NCBI RefSeq assembly: GCF_027497235.1
Contig: NZ_CP114902.1
Coordinates: 6,350,001 to 6,414,000, forward strand
Direction of reading: 5' to 3'
DNA: 64,000 bases
Origin: Micromonospora sp. WMMD1128
GTDB taxonomy: Bacteria; Actinomycetota; Actinomycetes; Mycobacteriales; Micromonosporaceae
Under the pieces are notes generated by a model. That model made no database searches and was not told the origin of the DNA. It was given only the letters and a program-made list of their open reading frames with translations. Shown here in pieces: positions 7,819 to 16,633 of this stretch. The position numbers and the translations under genes are program-made. Every line of letters starts with the position of its first letter. Position 1 is the stretch's first letter.

Positions 7819-9293
7819 TCGATCGGCCAGGTGTGGACGGGGTCGTTGGCACGTTGGAACTCGGCGTAGCGCTGGACCATGTGGTGCAGCGCGGCCTTCC
7901 GGTCCATGCCCCGGTGTCGCTGGGCGGCCCACACCGTCTCGGTCTGCCACACCGCGCCGTTGCGGCCGGTACGGCAGCGTCCCTCGATCACGCCGAGGAG
8001 GCGGTCGCGTTCGGCCGGCGCCACGCCGAACCGGTCCAGCCCCTGCGCGGCCACCGGCAGCAACGTGTCGAGCACGAGCGTGGTGACCGGCACGTCGCCG
8101 AGGCCGGGCCAGTGCAGCACCGCGTCGATGCCGCGTCGGGCGGCGGCGTGGAAGTTCTCCTCGGCGGAGCTGAAGGTGAGCTGGCTCCAGATCGGGCGGT
8201 CGGCCTCGGCGAGGCCGCGGGCGAGGCCGAAGTAGAGCGCGGCGTTGGCGAGCATGTCCACCACGGTCGGGCCGGCGGGCAGGACGCGGTTCTCCACCCG
8301 GAGGTGGGGGAGGCCGTTCATGATGTCGTAGACCGGGCGGTTCCAGCGGTAGACGGTGCCGTTGTGCAGCCGAAGCTCGCCGAGTTGAGGCACGCCGCCG
8401 GCATGCAGCACTTCGACCGGGTCCTCCTCCTCGCAGATCGGCAGCAGCGGCGGGAAGTAGCGGACGTTCTCCTCGAACAGGTCGAAGATCGACGTGATCC
8501 AGCGCTCGCCGAACCAGACCCGCGGGCGTACGCCCTGGGCCTTCAGCTCGTCGGGCCGGGTGTCGGTGGCCTGTTCGAAGAGGGCGATCCGGGTTTCCGC
8601 CCAGAGTTGCCGGCCGTAGAGGAATGGGGAGTTGGCACCGAGTGCGACCTGCACGCCGGCGATCGCCTGGGAGGCGTTCCAGTGGTCGGCGAAGCTGTCC
8701 GGCGCGACCTGGAGATGGAACTGGAGACTGGTGCAGGCGGCCTCCGGCGCGATCGAGTCGGTGTGCGTACGCAGCCGCTCGACGCCGTTGATGTCCAGCT
8801 CGATGTCCTCGCCCCGGGCGCCGACGATCTGGTCGTTGAGCACCCGGTAGCGGGCGTCGGTGGACAGGTTGTCGGCGACCAGGTGGCGCTCGGTGAGCGT
8901 GGGCAGGATGCCCACCATGACGATGGCGGCGTCGGACTTGGCCGCCCGCTCGTCGGCGCGGCTGAGGCTGCTGTGGAGGTCGCGCTCGTAGTCGGTGAAG
9001 CCGGTGCTTTCGATCAGCCGGGGCGAGGCGTTCAGCTCCAGGTTGAACTGGCCCAGCTCGGTCTGGAAGAGCGGGTCGGCGATGTCGGCCAGGATCTGGT
9101 CGTTGCGCATGGCAGGTTCGGCGGCGGCGTCGACCAGGTTCAGCTCGATCTCCAGGCCGGTCATCGGCCGGGCGGCGTCGAAGCCGAAGTCGTCGAGCAT
9201 CAGCGCGAAGACGTCCAGGCACCGCCGGACCTTCTGCCGGTAGCGGACTCGATCCTCGCGGGTGAAGGCGCCCTGCTCGACGTCCTTGCCCAT
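7815..9293 (-). CDS. Glutamate--cysteine ligase, GCS2 family
   Basis: ATG 9293, preceded by GGGAGGACAC, gives 492 residues. The GCS2/YbdK-like signature is visible: TGLEIELNLVD near residue 45, TELGQFNLELNASP around residue 77, IVMVGILPTLT, the SLQFHLQVAP segment and the LRVENRVLPAGPTVVDM region. The family forms gamma-glutamyl bonds to cysteine or related amines with ATP. In mycothiol-using actinomycetes such enzymes may serve ergothioneine precursor (EgtA-like) or unknown amine-ligase roles, so the substrate is not certain. The protein is longer than E. coli YbdK (about 370 aa). The 3' end terminates inside a 54-bp palindromic element. Confidence 0.85.
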   Translation of the reverse strand: MGKDVEQGAFTREDRVRYRQKVRRCLDVFALMLDDFGFDAARPMTGLEIELNLVDAAAEPAMRNDQILADIADPLFQTELGQFNLELNASPRLIESTGFTDYERDLHSSLSRADERAAKSDAAIVMVGILPTLTERHLVADNLSTDARYRVLNDQIVGARGEDIELDINGVERLRTHTDSIAPEAACTSLQFHLQVAPDSFADHWNASQAIAGVQVALGANSPFLYGRQLWAETRIALFEQATDTRPDELKAQGVRPRVWFGERWITSIFDLFEENVRYFPPLLPICEEEDPVEVLHAGGVPQLGELRLHNGTVYRWNRPVYDIMNGLPHLRVENRVLPAGPTVVDMLANAALYFGLARGLAEADRPIWSQLTFSSAEENFHAAARRGIDAVLHWPGLGDVPVTTLVLDTLLPVAAQGLDRFGVAPAERDRLLGVIEGRCRTGRNGAVWQTETVWAAQRHRGMDRKAALHHMVQRYAEFQRANDPVHTWPIE

Positions 9294-9590
9294 GTGTCCT
9301 CCCGGCGCCGGTGCCACGGAACCGTTGGCGTTCCGCAACGCATTGTGAACCATTCACGTGGTGTGCGTAAGTGCGTCCGGCCCGGCGAACCCCGGGTCGG
9401 ACAGGTGGAGCTCCTGTACCCAGCCACCACCCGGCACAGCGCGGGGTGACCCACGAACATCACGTGACAATCCGCACCCACCCGCAGTTCCCCACTGCAG
9501 ATCGCCCGAGGGCCACGCCGGCGGGGGCGGGGATGCGGGACGGGCCCGCGCCGTCGGGTGACGGTGCGGGCCCGTGGGCCTGATGTGGGC
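9294..9590. other. 297-bp intergenic region
   Basis: This gap lies upstream of the glutamate-cysteine ligase gene and downstream of yceI, both on the minus strand. The yceI terminator hairpin (9540-9575) is the only structure recognised. No ORF with a plausible start and composition is seen. Confidence 0.4.
9540..9575 (-). terminator. Rho-independent-like stem-loop after yceI
   Basis: ACGGGCCCGC (9540-9549) and GCGGGCCCGT (9566-9575) form a perfect 10-bp stem with a 16-base loop, 15 bp beyond the yceI stop codon in the direction of transcription. It lacks a U tract, as is common in actinomycetes. Confidence 0.75.
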
Positions 9591-10172
9591 TCAGCCCTGG
9601 CGGATGGCCTCGCCCTCGATCTCGATCTTGACCTTGCGGCCGACCAGGACGCCACCGGTCTCCAGGGCGACGTTCCAGGTCAGGCCGAAGTCCTCCCGGT
9701 CGATCTCGGTGTGCGCCGAGAAGCCGAAGATGTCCTGCCCGAACGGGCTGCGGCCGACGCCCTCGAACTCGACCTCCAGCTCCACCGGACGGGTCACGCC
9801 CTTCACGGTCAGCTCGCCGGTGAGCACGAACTCGTTGCCCTCGCGCGACTTCACGCCGGTGCTGCGGAACTCCAACGTCGGGAACTGCTCGGCGTCGAGG
9901 AACTCCGGGCTGCGCAGGTGCGCGTCGCGGTCCGCCTGGGCGGTGTTGATGCTGGCGGCCTGGATGCTGGCCGTGACCGAGGACTGGAGCGGGTCGTCGG
10001 TCACGGTGATGGTGGCGGTGGCGTCGGCGAACTCACCGCGTACCTTGCTGACCATCATGTGCCGCGCGACGAAGCCGACGCGCTTGTGCGCGGCGTCCAG
10101 GAGGTACGTGCCGGGGGCCGGGATGGTGAGCCCTTCCCAGTCGCGGGTAGTCGCCTCGGTGCTGCTGGTCAT
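9591..10172 (-). CDS. YceI family protein
   Basis: ATG 10172 with GGAGGAA upstream gives 193 residues of the YceI lipocalin-like fold: GTYLLDAAHKRVGFVARHMMVSKVRGEF at the N-terminus, HLRSPEFLDAEQFPTLEFRS in the middle and LTGELTVKGVTRPVELEV near the end. YceI proteins bind isoprenoid or amphiphilic ligands; this one lacks a signal peptide and is probably cytoplasmic, as is usual for actinomycete homologues. It is divergent from a MarR regulator, with a palindrome in the shared promoter, so MarR control is likely. Confidence 0.93.
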   Translation of the reverse strand: MTSSTEATTRDWEGLTIPAPGTYLLDAAHKRVGFVARHMMVSKVRGEFADATATITVTDDPLQSSVTASIQAASINTAQADRDAHLRSPEFLDAEQFPTLEFRSTGVKSREGNEFVLTGELTVKGVTRPVELEVEFEGVGRSPFGQDIFGFSAHTEIDREDFGLTWNVALETGGVLVGRKVKIEIEGEAIRQG

Positions 10173-10197
10173 GATGCGTTCCTCCGGAGAAGATTGT

Positions 10198-10220
10198 TTA
10201 GTAGCCCAACGGCTGACTAA
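10198..10220. promoter_or_regulatory. Probable MarR operator between yceI and marR
   Basis: A 23-bp imperfect palindrome, TTAGTAGCC...GGCTGACTAA, lies 25 bp upstream of the yceI start codon and 53 bp upstream of the marR start. It sits in an AT-richer stretch that must contain both promoters. Position and symmetry fit a MarR dimer site, but binding is inferred. Confidence 0.65.
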
Positions 10221-10273
10221 GCAACTATAGCCACAGCAATATTCCCCGTGTCAAGTGCTGTTAGGATGGCGAC

Positions 10274-10768
10274 GTGGACCAGAACGTGTTCGACGACCCT
10301 CGGATCACCGCCGTCGGCCTGCTCTACGAGGCGCATGCCGGGCTCTCCGCCCGGTTTGCCGCCCAGTTCGAGGAGCACGGGCTCTCGCCGGTCGAGTTCG
10401 AGGTGCTGACCCGGCTCGCCCGCTCGCCCAACAACCAGCTACGCATGACCGATCTGGCGGCACAGACCTCGCTGTCGACAAGCGGGGTCACCCGTGTCGT
10501 CGACCGGATGGAGCGGGACGGTCTGATCTGCCGCCGGGCCTGCCCCTCCGACCGGCGCAGCTCCTTCGCGGTGGTGACCACCTCGGGTCTGGAGCGGCTG
10601 GACGAGACGCTTCCCGGCCACCTGAAGATCATCGAGCAGTGGTTCACCGGCCAACTCGAAGCGGCTCAGCTCGCCGGGCTCCTGGACGGGTTGCGTCGGG
10701 TGCGGGACGCGGTCCACCCGGGCGCCACCGCCGGCAGCACCGAACCGGCCGGGACCGACGCCTGCTGA
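10274..10768 (+). CDS. MarR-family transcriptional regulator
   Basis: GTG 10274 gives 164 residues with the MarR winged helix: LSPVEFEVLTRLARSPNNQLRMTDLAAQ, the recognition helix region SLSTSGVTRVVDRMERDGLI and the wing CPSDRRSSFAVVTTSG. It is divergent from yceI, the common arrangement for a MarR that controls YceI and itself. No cysteine of the OhrR type is evident near the N-terminus, so the signal is more likely a small ligand than peroxide (inference). Confidence 0.92.
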   Translation: MDQNVFDDPRITAVGLLYEAHAGLSARFAAQFEEHGLSPVEFEVLTRLARSPNNQLRMTDLAAQTSLSTSGVTRVVDRMERDGLICRRACPSDRRSSFAVVTTSGLERLDETLPGHLKIIEQWFTGQLEAAQLAGLLDGLRRVRDAVHPGATAGSTEPAGTDAC

Positions 10769-10860
10769 CCCCACTGTTACCCGCCGGTCACCGGCAGAAT
10801 GACCGGCAGAACCACCCGAGAACCGGGGCAGAAGCGGATATAGACGTATCAACCGGTTGA

Positions 10861-10886
10861 CGCGCCTGGATAGGCTTTCAGGCGCG
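10861..10886. terminator. Stem-loop between convergent marR and XRE/NB-ARC genes
   Basis: CGCGCCTG (10861-10868) and CAGGCGCG (10879-10886) form a perfect 8-bp stem with a 10-base loop followed by G-rich sequence. It lies about 92 bp past the marR stop and about 170 bp past the end of the convergent regulator gene. The remaining 170 bp up to 11057 show nothing further. Confidence 0.6.
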
Positions 10887-11057
10887 GGGGGCACCGGGGG
10901 GTGCTGGCGCGAGCGTGGAGCGAGGGGCAGCACCAGGGGGCTACTTCGCTCGCGCCACCCCCGCGCCTCTGCACCGCACCGACTCCGCCCACGCGCGGCA
11001 CCGCCTTACGTCCAGGCACCGCCCCACGGCCGGCATCGCCCAAACGTCCGGCATCGC

Positions 11058-13634
11058 TCACGCCCACCGAGCGCGTTCCCGCAACGGCGCGAGCAGTTCC
11101 TCCTCCCGGGGCAACAGGCTGACGCCTGTCACCTGCCGCGCGCGGTCCAACCGGTCCAAGACCGTCGGATCGTCGGTGCTGGCCGCCAACCCCACCAACG
11201 CCTCGACCAGGTCCCGCCGATCCGCACCGTCGGCGGCGGCCTCGGCCGCCGCCGCGAACCACTCCGCCGCCAGCTCCCGGTCTCCCCGGTGCAACGCCAC
11301 CTGACCCTCGATCAATGCGCGGAGCGCGTCCTCCCCGTGCGCGTTCCGGCCCCACCCGGGCGGGTCCCACCGCTCCGCGGCCGGCGGCCGGCGCGGGCCC
11401 GGCACCGGGCCGGACGGCCACACCTCGGTCACCACCGCCAATGCCTCGTCGTCGCGCCCCTCGATCGCGAGTGCCAGCCCGACCGAACCGATCGTCCGGC
11501 GCAGCCGCCCCGGATCACCCAACTCCACGAGCGCGGACGCCGCCCGCCGCCCCTGCTCGGCTGCCTCGGCGTACCGGCCCTCCAACCTGGTCAGCTCCGC
11601 CAGGTCGGCCCGAGCGAGCAGACGGAGTCGCTGGTCACCGGACTGCGCTGCCAAACGGTCGACGGTGGCCAGCCGGCGTCTGGCACCGGCCAGCTCCCCC
11701 ACCCGCACGTCGTGCCAGGTCAGGTGGTGCTGGGCGACCGCCACCTCGCGTACCCGCTGGTGCCGGGTGGCCAGCGCCAGCGCCGCCTCGGCCTGCTCGC
11801 GGGCCTCGTCGTGCGCGCCGAGCCCGCGCAGCACCGCGCAGAGCACCGACCGGGCGGACAGCTCCCCGGTCACATCGCCGACCTCGGCGAAGGTCGCAAG
11901 TGCCGCCCGGGCCGCCGGCAGTTCCTCCGGCCCCGCCCCGTGCTCAGCGGCCAGCCGGGCCGCGCCCAGCAACGCCCAGGCCCGCAACACCGGTCGCGCG
12001 TCGGCGGTACGCGGATCGGCGAGCAGTCGCCGCAGCCAACGGCGACCGGAGACGTCCCGCCCACGCAGCCGCCACCACCGGGGCAGCGCCGCGGCCAACA
12101 GCAGCGCGGTCCCCGGCGCCTCCTGCGCGGCGTACGCCAGTGCGGCGCCGATGTCGCCGGTCGCCTCGTCGAGCAGGTGCACGGTGCCGGGCAGCTCCGC
12201 GCCGACAAGGCCGGGCGCGGTACGCCGGACCAGGCCGGCAACCACCGACGCGTGTCGCAGCCGGATGCCCTCCGTCTCGCCCTCCACCTCGGCCTGCTCG
12301 GCGGCGAAGTCACGGACCGCATCAAGCAGCCGGAACCGGAACGGACCCGTGCCTCGAACGCTGAGCAGCCCCAACTCGCGCAGCCGGTCCAGCAGCGGGG
12401 CCGCGTCCCACCGTCCACCGCCGTCGGCGAGCAACTCCTCGGCCAGCTCGACCGACCAGCGGTTCCGGAACGCGGAGAGCCGGCGCAGCGCCCGGCGTTC
12501 GGCGGGGGCGAGCAGGTGGTAACTGGTCGCCACCGCCTCACGCAACGTCACCGTGCCGGCGGCCGGATCGGCGGGCTCCCAGCCGGGGCGTACGCCGGCC
12601 AGGTCGAGGACCCGGTCGCCGTACCGGTCAAGCAGTTCGGGGACGTCGAGGATGCGGCCCCGCGCGGCCATCAGCTCGATGGCCAGGGGCAGGCCGCCGA
12701 GGCGGCGGACCAGCGCGGCGAGAGCCGGCAGCTCCGCCGGGGTCGGTGGCGCGTGCCGGGCCTGGGTGAACCGGGTCGCGAAGAGCGCCGCGGCGGGCCA
12801 ACGGGCCAGCTCGGACCGGTCCGCCGGCTCGGCCCCGGCCGGCGGTACGTCCAGCGGCGCGACGGGCCGGACCAGCTCGCCGGCCAGCCCGAGCGGTCGG
12901 CGGCCGGTCACCAGCACCCGCAGCGTCGGCGCGGTGGTGGTGAGGGACCGCAGCGCCTCCGCCACCGGCCCGGGTGCCCGTTCGACGGCGTCGACGAGCA
13001 GCAGCGCCGGCCGGTCGCCGAGCCGACAGGCGAGGTCGGCGAGGCGGCTCACGCCGAACACCGCGGTCGAGGCGGCGAGCACGTCGGCGGCGTCCGAGCC
13101 CTCGCCGGCCAGCACCCCGGCCACACCGGCCGGATGCCGGTACGCGACGGCGTGGGCGACGGTGAGCGCGAGCGCGCTCTTCCCGACCCCGGCCAGCCCG
13201 ACCAGGCTCACCACCGGATGCGCGGCGAGCAGGGCGGACACCTCGGTCACGTCGTGTTCCCGGCCGAGCAGCGGCACGGGCTGGGGGAGCGCGATCGACG
13301 TACCCGGATCGGGGGTGGCCCCGACCGGCGCGGAGGCCGACGGGGAGGGCGGCGCAGGGGTCGGCGCGGGGGTTGGCGCGGGACGGGCCGTGCTGACGAA
13401 CTCCCGCCGGGTCGCGCCGGTCAGGCCGAGCGCGTCGGCGAGCAGGCCGACGGTGGTGCGTTGGGGCCGGGTCGCCCGGCCCCGCTCCAGATCGCGGACG
13501 GTCCGCACGCCCACGCCGGCCCGGCTTGCCAACTCGGCCTGGGTCAGGCCGGCGGCGAGCCGGTGCCCGCGCAACAGGTCGGACAGCGGCGTCCGGCCAC
13601 CCGGGCTCCGTGAACGATCATGGTCCGGAGTCAT
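11058..13634 (-). CDS. XRE/NB-ARC (STAND-type) transcriptional regulator
   Basis: ATG 13634 gives 858 residues. Domains in order: XRE helix-turn-helix (about residues 15-75: LRGHRLAAGLTQAELASRAGVGVRTVRDLERG), a Pro/Ala linker, an NB-ARC-type ATPase with Walker A GLAGVGKSALAL near residue 175 and a Walker B-like segment (PALLLVDAVE), the GLPLAIEL motif, and a C-terminal half of helical repeats resembling TPRs. The architecture is that of AfsR/GutR-like STAND regulators without a SARP domain: the ATPase is a switch and the repeats sense a signal. No neighbouring operon indicates its targets. An upstream TTG/GTG extension is possible but ATG 13634 begins just before the HTH. Confidence 0.87.
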   Translation of the reverse strand: MTPDHDRSRSPGGRTPLSDLLRGHRLAAGLTQAELASRAGVGVRTVRDLERGRATRPQRTTVGLLADALGLTGATRREFVSTARPAPTPAPTPAPPSPSASAPVGATPDPGTSIALPQPVPLLGREHDVTEVSALLAAHPVVSLVGLAGVGKSALALTVAHAVAYRHPAGVAGVLAGEGSDAADVLAASTAVFGVSRLADLACRLGDRPALLLVDAVERAPGPVAEALRSLTTTAPTLRVLVTGRRPLGLAGELVRPVAPLDVPPAGAEPADRSELARWPAAALFATRFTQARHAPPTPAELPALAALVRRLGGLPLAIELMAARGRILDVPELLDRYGDRVLDLAGVRPGWEPADPAAGTVTLREAVATSYHLLAPAERRALRRLSAFRNRWSVELAEELLADGGGRWDAAPLLDRLRELGLLSVRGTGPFRFRLLDAVRDFAAEQAEVEGETEGIRLRHASVVAGLVRRTAPGLVGAELPGTVHLLDEATGDIGAALAYAAQEAPGTALLLAAALPRWWRLRGRDVSGRRWLRRLLADPRTADARPVLRAWALLGAARLAAEHGAGPEELPAARAALATFAEVGDVTGELSARSVLCAVLRGLGAHDEAREQAEAALALATRHQRVREVAVAQHHLTWHDVRVGELAGARRRLATVDRLAAQSGDQRLRLLARADLAELTRLEGRYAEAAEQGRRAASALVELGDPGRLRRTIGSVGLALAIEGRDDEALAVVTEVWPSGPVPGPRRPPAAERWDPPGWGRNAHGEDALRALIEGQVALHRGDRELAAEWFAAAAEAAADGADRRDLVEALVGLAASTDDPTVLDRLDRARQVTGVSLLPREEELLAPLRERARWA

Positions 13635-13735
13635 GGGCACGAAGAGTACGGATGGGATCTGACGCTCCACAGTCCAGCGTCAACCACCCGACCGTCCGAC
13701 GCCGATATCCGACAGACGGCTGAGTCGAGGCTCGG

Positions 13736-14890
13736 TCACATGCCGAGATCCCGCGCGATGATCATGCGCTGCACCTCGCTCGTGCCTTCCCCGATCTCCA
13801 GGATCTTCGAGTCGCGCCAGAAGCGGGCGACCGGGTATTCGTTCATGAAGCCGTAGCCGCCGTGGATCTGCGTCGCCTCCCGGGCGTTGTCCACCGCGAC
13901 CGTGCTGGCGTGCAGCTTGGCGATCGCGGCCTGCCGCTTGAACGGCTCGCCGGCAAGCATCCGGGCGGCGGCGTCGTAGTAGGCCAGCCGGGCGGTGTGC
14001 GCCTTCAGCTCCATGTCCGCGATCTTGAACTGGATCGCCTGGTAGTTGCCGATCGGCTGGCCGAACGCCTGGCGCTCCTTGGCATATTTGACCGACTCGT
14101 CGACGCAGCCCTGGGCCAGGCCGACGGCGAGCGCGGCGATGGCGATCCGCCCCTCGTCCAGGATGCGCAGGAACTGGGCGAAGCCCCGACCGCGCGCGCC
14201 GAGCAGATTCTCCGCCGGCACCCGGCAGTCGTCGAAGGTCAGCTCGTGGGTGTCCGAGGCGGTCCAGCCGACCTTCGAGTAGCCGGGCGCGACAGTGAAG
14301 CCGGGCGTGCCGGACGGCACGATGATCGTCGACAGCTCCTTGCTGCCGTCCGGCTTGGTGCCGGTGACCGCGGTGACCGTGACAAGCGTGGTGATGTCGG
14401 TGCCGGAGTTGGTGATGAACGCCTTCGAACCGTTGATCACCCACTCGTTCGTGGCCTCGTCGAGCACCGCCCGGGTCCGGGTGCCGCCCGCGTCCGAGCC
14501 GGTGCCCGGCTCGGTCAGCCCGAAGCCGGCCAGCGCCTCGCCGCTGAGCAGCTTCGGCAGCCACCGCTCCTTCTGCTCCTCGGTGCCGAAGCGGTAGATC
14601 GGCATCGCGCCGAGCGACACCGCCGCCTCCAGCGTGATGGCGACGCTGGAGTCGACCCGGGCCAGCTCTTCCAGCGCCAGGCAGAGCGCGAAGTAGTCGC
14701 CGCCCATGCCGCCGTGCTCCTCGCCGAACGGCAGCCCGAACAGCCCCATCTTGCCCATCTGCCGGATGATCTCGTACGGGAAGGTGTGCTGCTCGTAGTG
14801 CTCGCCGATCACCGGGGCGACCATCTCGCGGGCGAACTCCCGGACGCTCTCCCGCAGCGCCTCCTGCTCGTCGCTGAGCCGGTAGTCCAT
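13736..14890 (-). CDS. Acyl-CoA dehydrogenase (isovaleryl/short-branched-chain type)
   Basis: ATG 14890 with AGGAGG upstream gives 384 residues with all acyl-CoA dehydrogenase hallmarks: GLPFGEEHGGMGGDY, FGLTEPGTGSDAGG (FAD/substrate contact), RQAFGQPIGNYQAIQFKIADM, QIHGGYGFMNEYPVARFWRD and EIGEGTSEVQR, whose Glu before GTS is the usual catalytic-base position. It is FAD-dependent and passes electrons to ETF. As the last gene of a cluster with a carboxyltransferase, HMG-CoA lyase and biotin carboxylase, it probably oxidises isovaleryl-CoA or a similar branched acyl-CoA in leucine catabolism. A 54-bp palindromic element separates it from the upstream carboxyltransferase. Confidence 0.93.
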   Translation of the reverse strand: MDYRLSDEQEALRESVREFAREMVAPVIGEHYEQHTFPYEIIRQMGKMGLFGLPFGEEHGGMGGDYFALCLALEELARVDSSVAITLEAAVSLGAMPIYRFGTEEQKERWLPKLLSGEALAGFGLTEPGTGSDAGGTRTRAVLDEATNEWVINGSKAFITNSGTDITTLVTVTAVTGTKPDGSKELSTIIVPSGTPGFTVAPGYSKVGWTASDTHELTFDDCRVPAENLLGARGRGFAQFLRILDEGRIAIAALAVGLAQGCVDESVKYAKERQAFGQPIGNYQAIQFKIADMELKAHTARLAYYDAAARMLAGEPFKRQAAIAKLHASTVAVDNAREATQIHGGYGFMNEYPVARFWRDSKILEIGEGTSEVQRMIIARDLGM

Positions 14891-14951
14891 CTCGATCCTC
14901 CTGGTAGGGGACGGGCCGCCGGGCGCTCGTGACGCCGGCTGCGGCTGAAGT

Positions 14952-15005
14952 GTTAGGAGGGGCCCCTTCCTATACCCCAGGTGTTAAGCGGGGCCCCTTC
15001 CTTAC
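14952..15005. repeat. 54-bp bipartite palindromic element, copy R2
   Basis: The two halves (GTTAGGAGGGG... ending CTATAC; GTTAAGCGGGG... ending CCTTAC) are separated by the 7-bp spacer CCCAGGT. The CCTTAC end lies 3 bp past the carboxyltransferase stop codon (15009-15011, minus strand), and the other end is 62 bp before the acyl-CoA dehydrogenase start. Confidence 0.9.
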
Positions 15006-15008
15006 CGG

Positions 15009-16541
15009 TCAGACGGGGGTTACGCCGTGGCGGCGGTGGGAGAAGTGCCGCTCCTTGGTGCGGGCGGCGGCGAATCGGCGGACCAGTTCGGCACGCAGCT
15101 CGTGCGGCTCGACGATCGCGTCGATCACCAGCTCGCTGGCGAGCCGGACCACGTCGATGTCGCGCTCGTACTCCGCGCGCTTCGCGGCGACGAACGCGGC
15201 CCGCTCGGCCTCGTCCGAGATCGCGGCGATCTTGTTGGCGTAGACCGCGTTGACCGCGGCCTCCGCGCCCATCACCGCGATCTTCGCGGTGGGCAGCGCG
15301 ATGGTGGCGTCGGGCTCGAAGCCGGGGCCGGCCATCGCGTAGAGACCCGCGCCGTACGCCTTGCGGACCACCACGCAGATCTTGGGTACGGTCGCCTCGG
15401 AGATCGCCGTGATCATCTTCGCGCCGTGGCGGATGATGCCCTGCTTCTCCACCGCGCTGCCGACCATGAACCCGGGCACGTCGCTCAGGAACAGCAGCGG
15501 CACGTTGAACGCGTCGCAGAGCTGCACGAACCGGGTCGCCTTGTCGGCCGAGTCGACGAAGAGCACCCCGCCCTTGAACATCGAGTTGTTGCCGATCACG
15601 CCGACGACCTCGCCGTTGAGCCGGCCGAAGCCGATGGTCAGCTCCTTGGCCCAGAGCGCCTGGATCTCGAAGAAGCTGCCCTCGTCGAGCAGGCCCTTGA
15701 CGTATCGCCGCATGTCGAACGCCTGCCGCTCGCTGGCCGGGACCAGCGCCGCCAGGTCGGCCTTCGCCGGCGCCGGCTTCGCCTCGGCGGCCGGCGGCGC
15801 CTCGGTCCAGTTGGCCGGCAGGTAGGAAAGGTAGGTCCGCACCACGTCGAGCGCGTCGGCCTCGGTCTTGCACAGGAAGTGCCCGACGCCGGACTCGGCG
15901 CAGTGCACCCGGGCCCCGCCCATCGCCTCCAGGGTGGTCTTCTCGCCGGTGACCATCTCGACCATCCGGTCGGAGCCGAGGTACATGCTGGCGTTGCCGT
16001 CCACCATCGCCACCACGTCGCAGAACGCCGGAATGTACGCCCCGCCGGCCGCGCTCGGCCCGAACAGCGCGCAGACCTGCGGGACCGATCCGGAGGCCCG
16101 GACCTGGTTCCAGAAGATCTTCCCGGCGCCGCGCCGGCCCGGGAAGAGGTCGACCTGGTCGGTGATCCGGGCGCCGGCGGAGTCGACCAGGTAGACCATC
16201 GGCACCTTGGTCGTGTACGCCCGCTCGATGATCCGGATGATCTTCTCGACGGTGCGCGCGCCCCAACTGCCGGCCTTGACCGTGGAGTCGTTCGCCATCA
16301 GGCAGACCGGCCGGCCGTCGATGGTCGCGGTGCCGGTCACCACGCCGTCGGCGGGCAGCCCGTCGGCCATCGCGTTGGCGTAGAGCCCGTCCTCGACGAA
16401 GGAGCCCTCGTCGACCAGGTAGGCGACGCGCTCGCGGGCGAAGAGCTTCCCCTTGGCGGCGTTGGCCGCGTGGTACTTGTCCGCACCGCCGGCACGGGCG
16501 CGCTTGCGTAGCTGCTCCAGAGCCTCACCGTCGAGCGTCAC
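15009..16541 (-). CDS. Acyl-CoA carboxylase carboxyltransferase (beta) subunit
   Basis: GTG 16541 with GAGGAG upstream gives 510 residues of the biotin-dependent carboxyltransferase family. Visible motifs are the first crotonase-like half with YLVDSAGARITDQVDLFPG and GPSAAGGAYIPA, and the second half with VGVIGNN, LFLSDVPGFMVG and KAYGAGLYAM. The subunit transfers CO2 from carboxybiotin to an acyl-CoA; the neighbouring HMG-CoA lyase and acyl-CoA dehydrogenase point to 3-methylcrotonyl-CoA (leucine pathway). It needs a biotin carboxylase (18413-19750) and a biotin carrier that is not visible in this cluster. A strong hairpin lies between this gene and the upstream HMG-CoA lyase gene. Confidence 0.92.
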   Translation of the reverse strand: MTLDGEALEQLRKRARAGGADKYHAANAAKGKLFARERVAYLVDEGSFVEDGLYANAMADGLPADGVVTGTATIDGRPVCLMANDSTVKAGSWGARTVEKIIRIIERAYTTKVPMVYLVDSAGARITDQVDLFPGRRGAGKIFWNQVRASGSVPQVCALFGPSAAGGAYIPAFCDVVAMVDGNASMYLGSDRMVEMVTGEKTTLEAMGGARVHCAESGVGHFLCKTEADALDVVRTYLSYLPANWTEAPPAAEAKPAPAKADLAALVPASERQAFDMRRYVKGLLDEGSFFEIQALWAKELTIGFGRLNGEVVGVIGNNSMFKGGVLFVDSADKATRFVQLCDAFNVPLLFLSDVPGFMVGSAVEKQGIIRHGAKMITAISEATVPKICVVVRKAYGAGLYAMAGPGFEPDATIALPTAKIAVMGAEAAVNAVYANKIAAISDEAERAAFVAAKRAEYERDIDVVRLASELVIDAIVEPHELRAELVRRFAAARTKERHFSHRRHGVTPV

Positions 16542-16590
16542 GCCGACTCCTCACCACCCACCGACCTGAACGATCGTTAGGCTACCTCAC

Positions 16591-16625
16591 CCCCGCCCCC
16601 TCCGGCGAGCCCGGCGGGGGCGGGG
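16591..16625 (-). terminator. GC-rich stem-loop between HMG-CoA lyase and carboxyltransferase genes
   Basis: CCCCGCCCCC (16591-16600) and GGGGGCGGGG (16616-16625) form a perfect 10-bp stem with a 15-base loop that contains a further CCGG/CCGG pairing. It starts 8 bp after the lyase stop codon and ends 50 bp before the next start on the same strand, so it is a terminator or attenuator within the cluster. Confidence 0.7.
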
Positions 16626-16633
16626 ACCGGAGG

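Noticed and set aside
7894..9449. Long antisense frames over the glutamate-cysteine ligase and a second frame at 7675
   Set aside because: Gly/Arg/Pro-rich translations without domains, whereas the called frame has GCS2 motifs and a ribosome binding site.
10857..13613. A 900-codon open frame on the plus strand opposite the XRE/NB-ARC gene
   Set aside because: Composition is Arg/Pro/Gly/His-rich without domain motifs; it is the antisense shadow of a gene with clear HTH and Walker A motifs.
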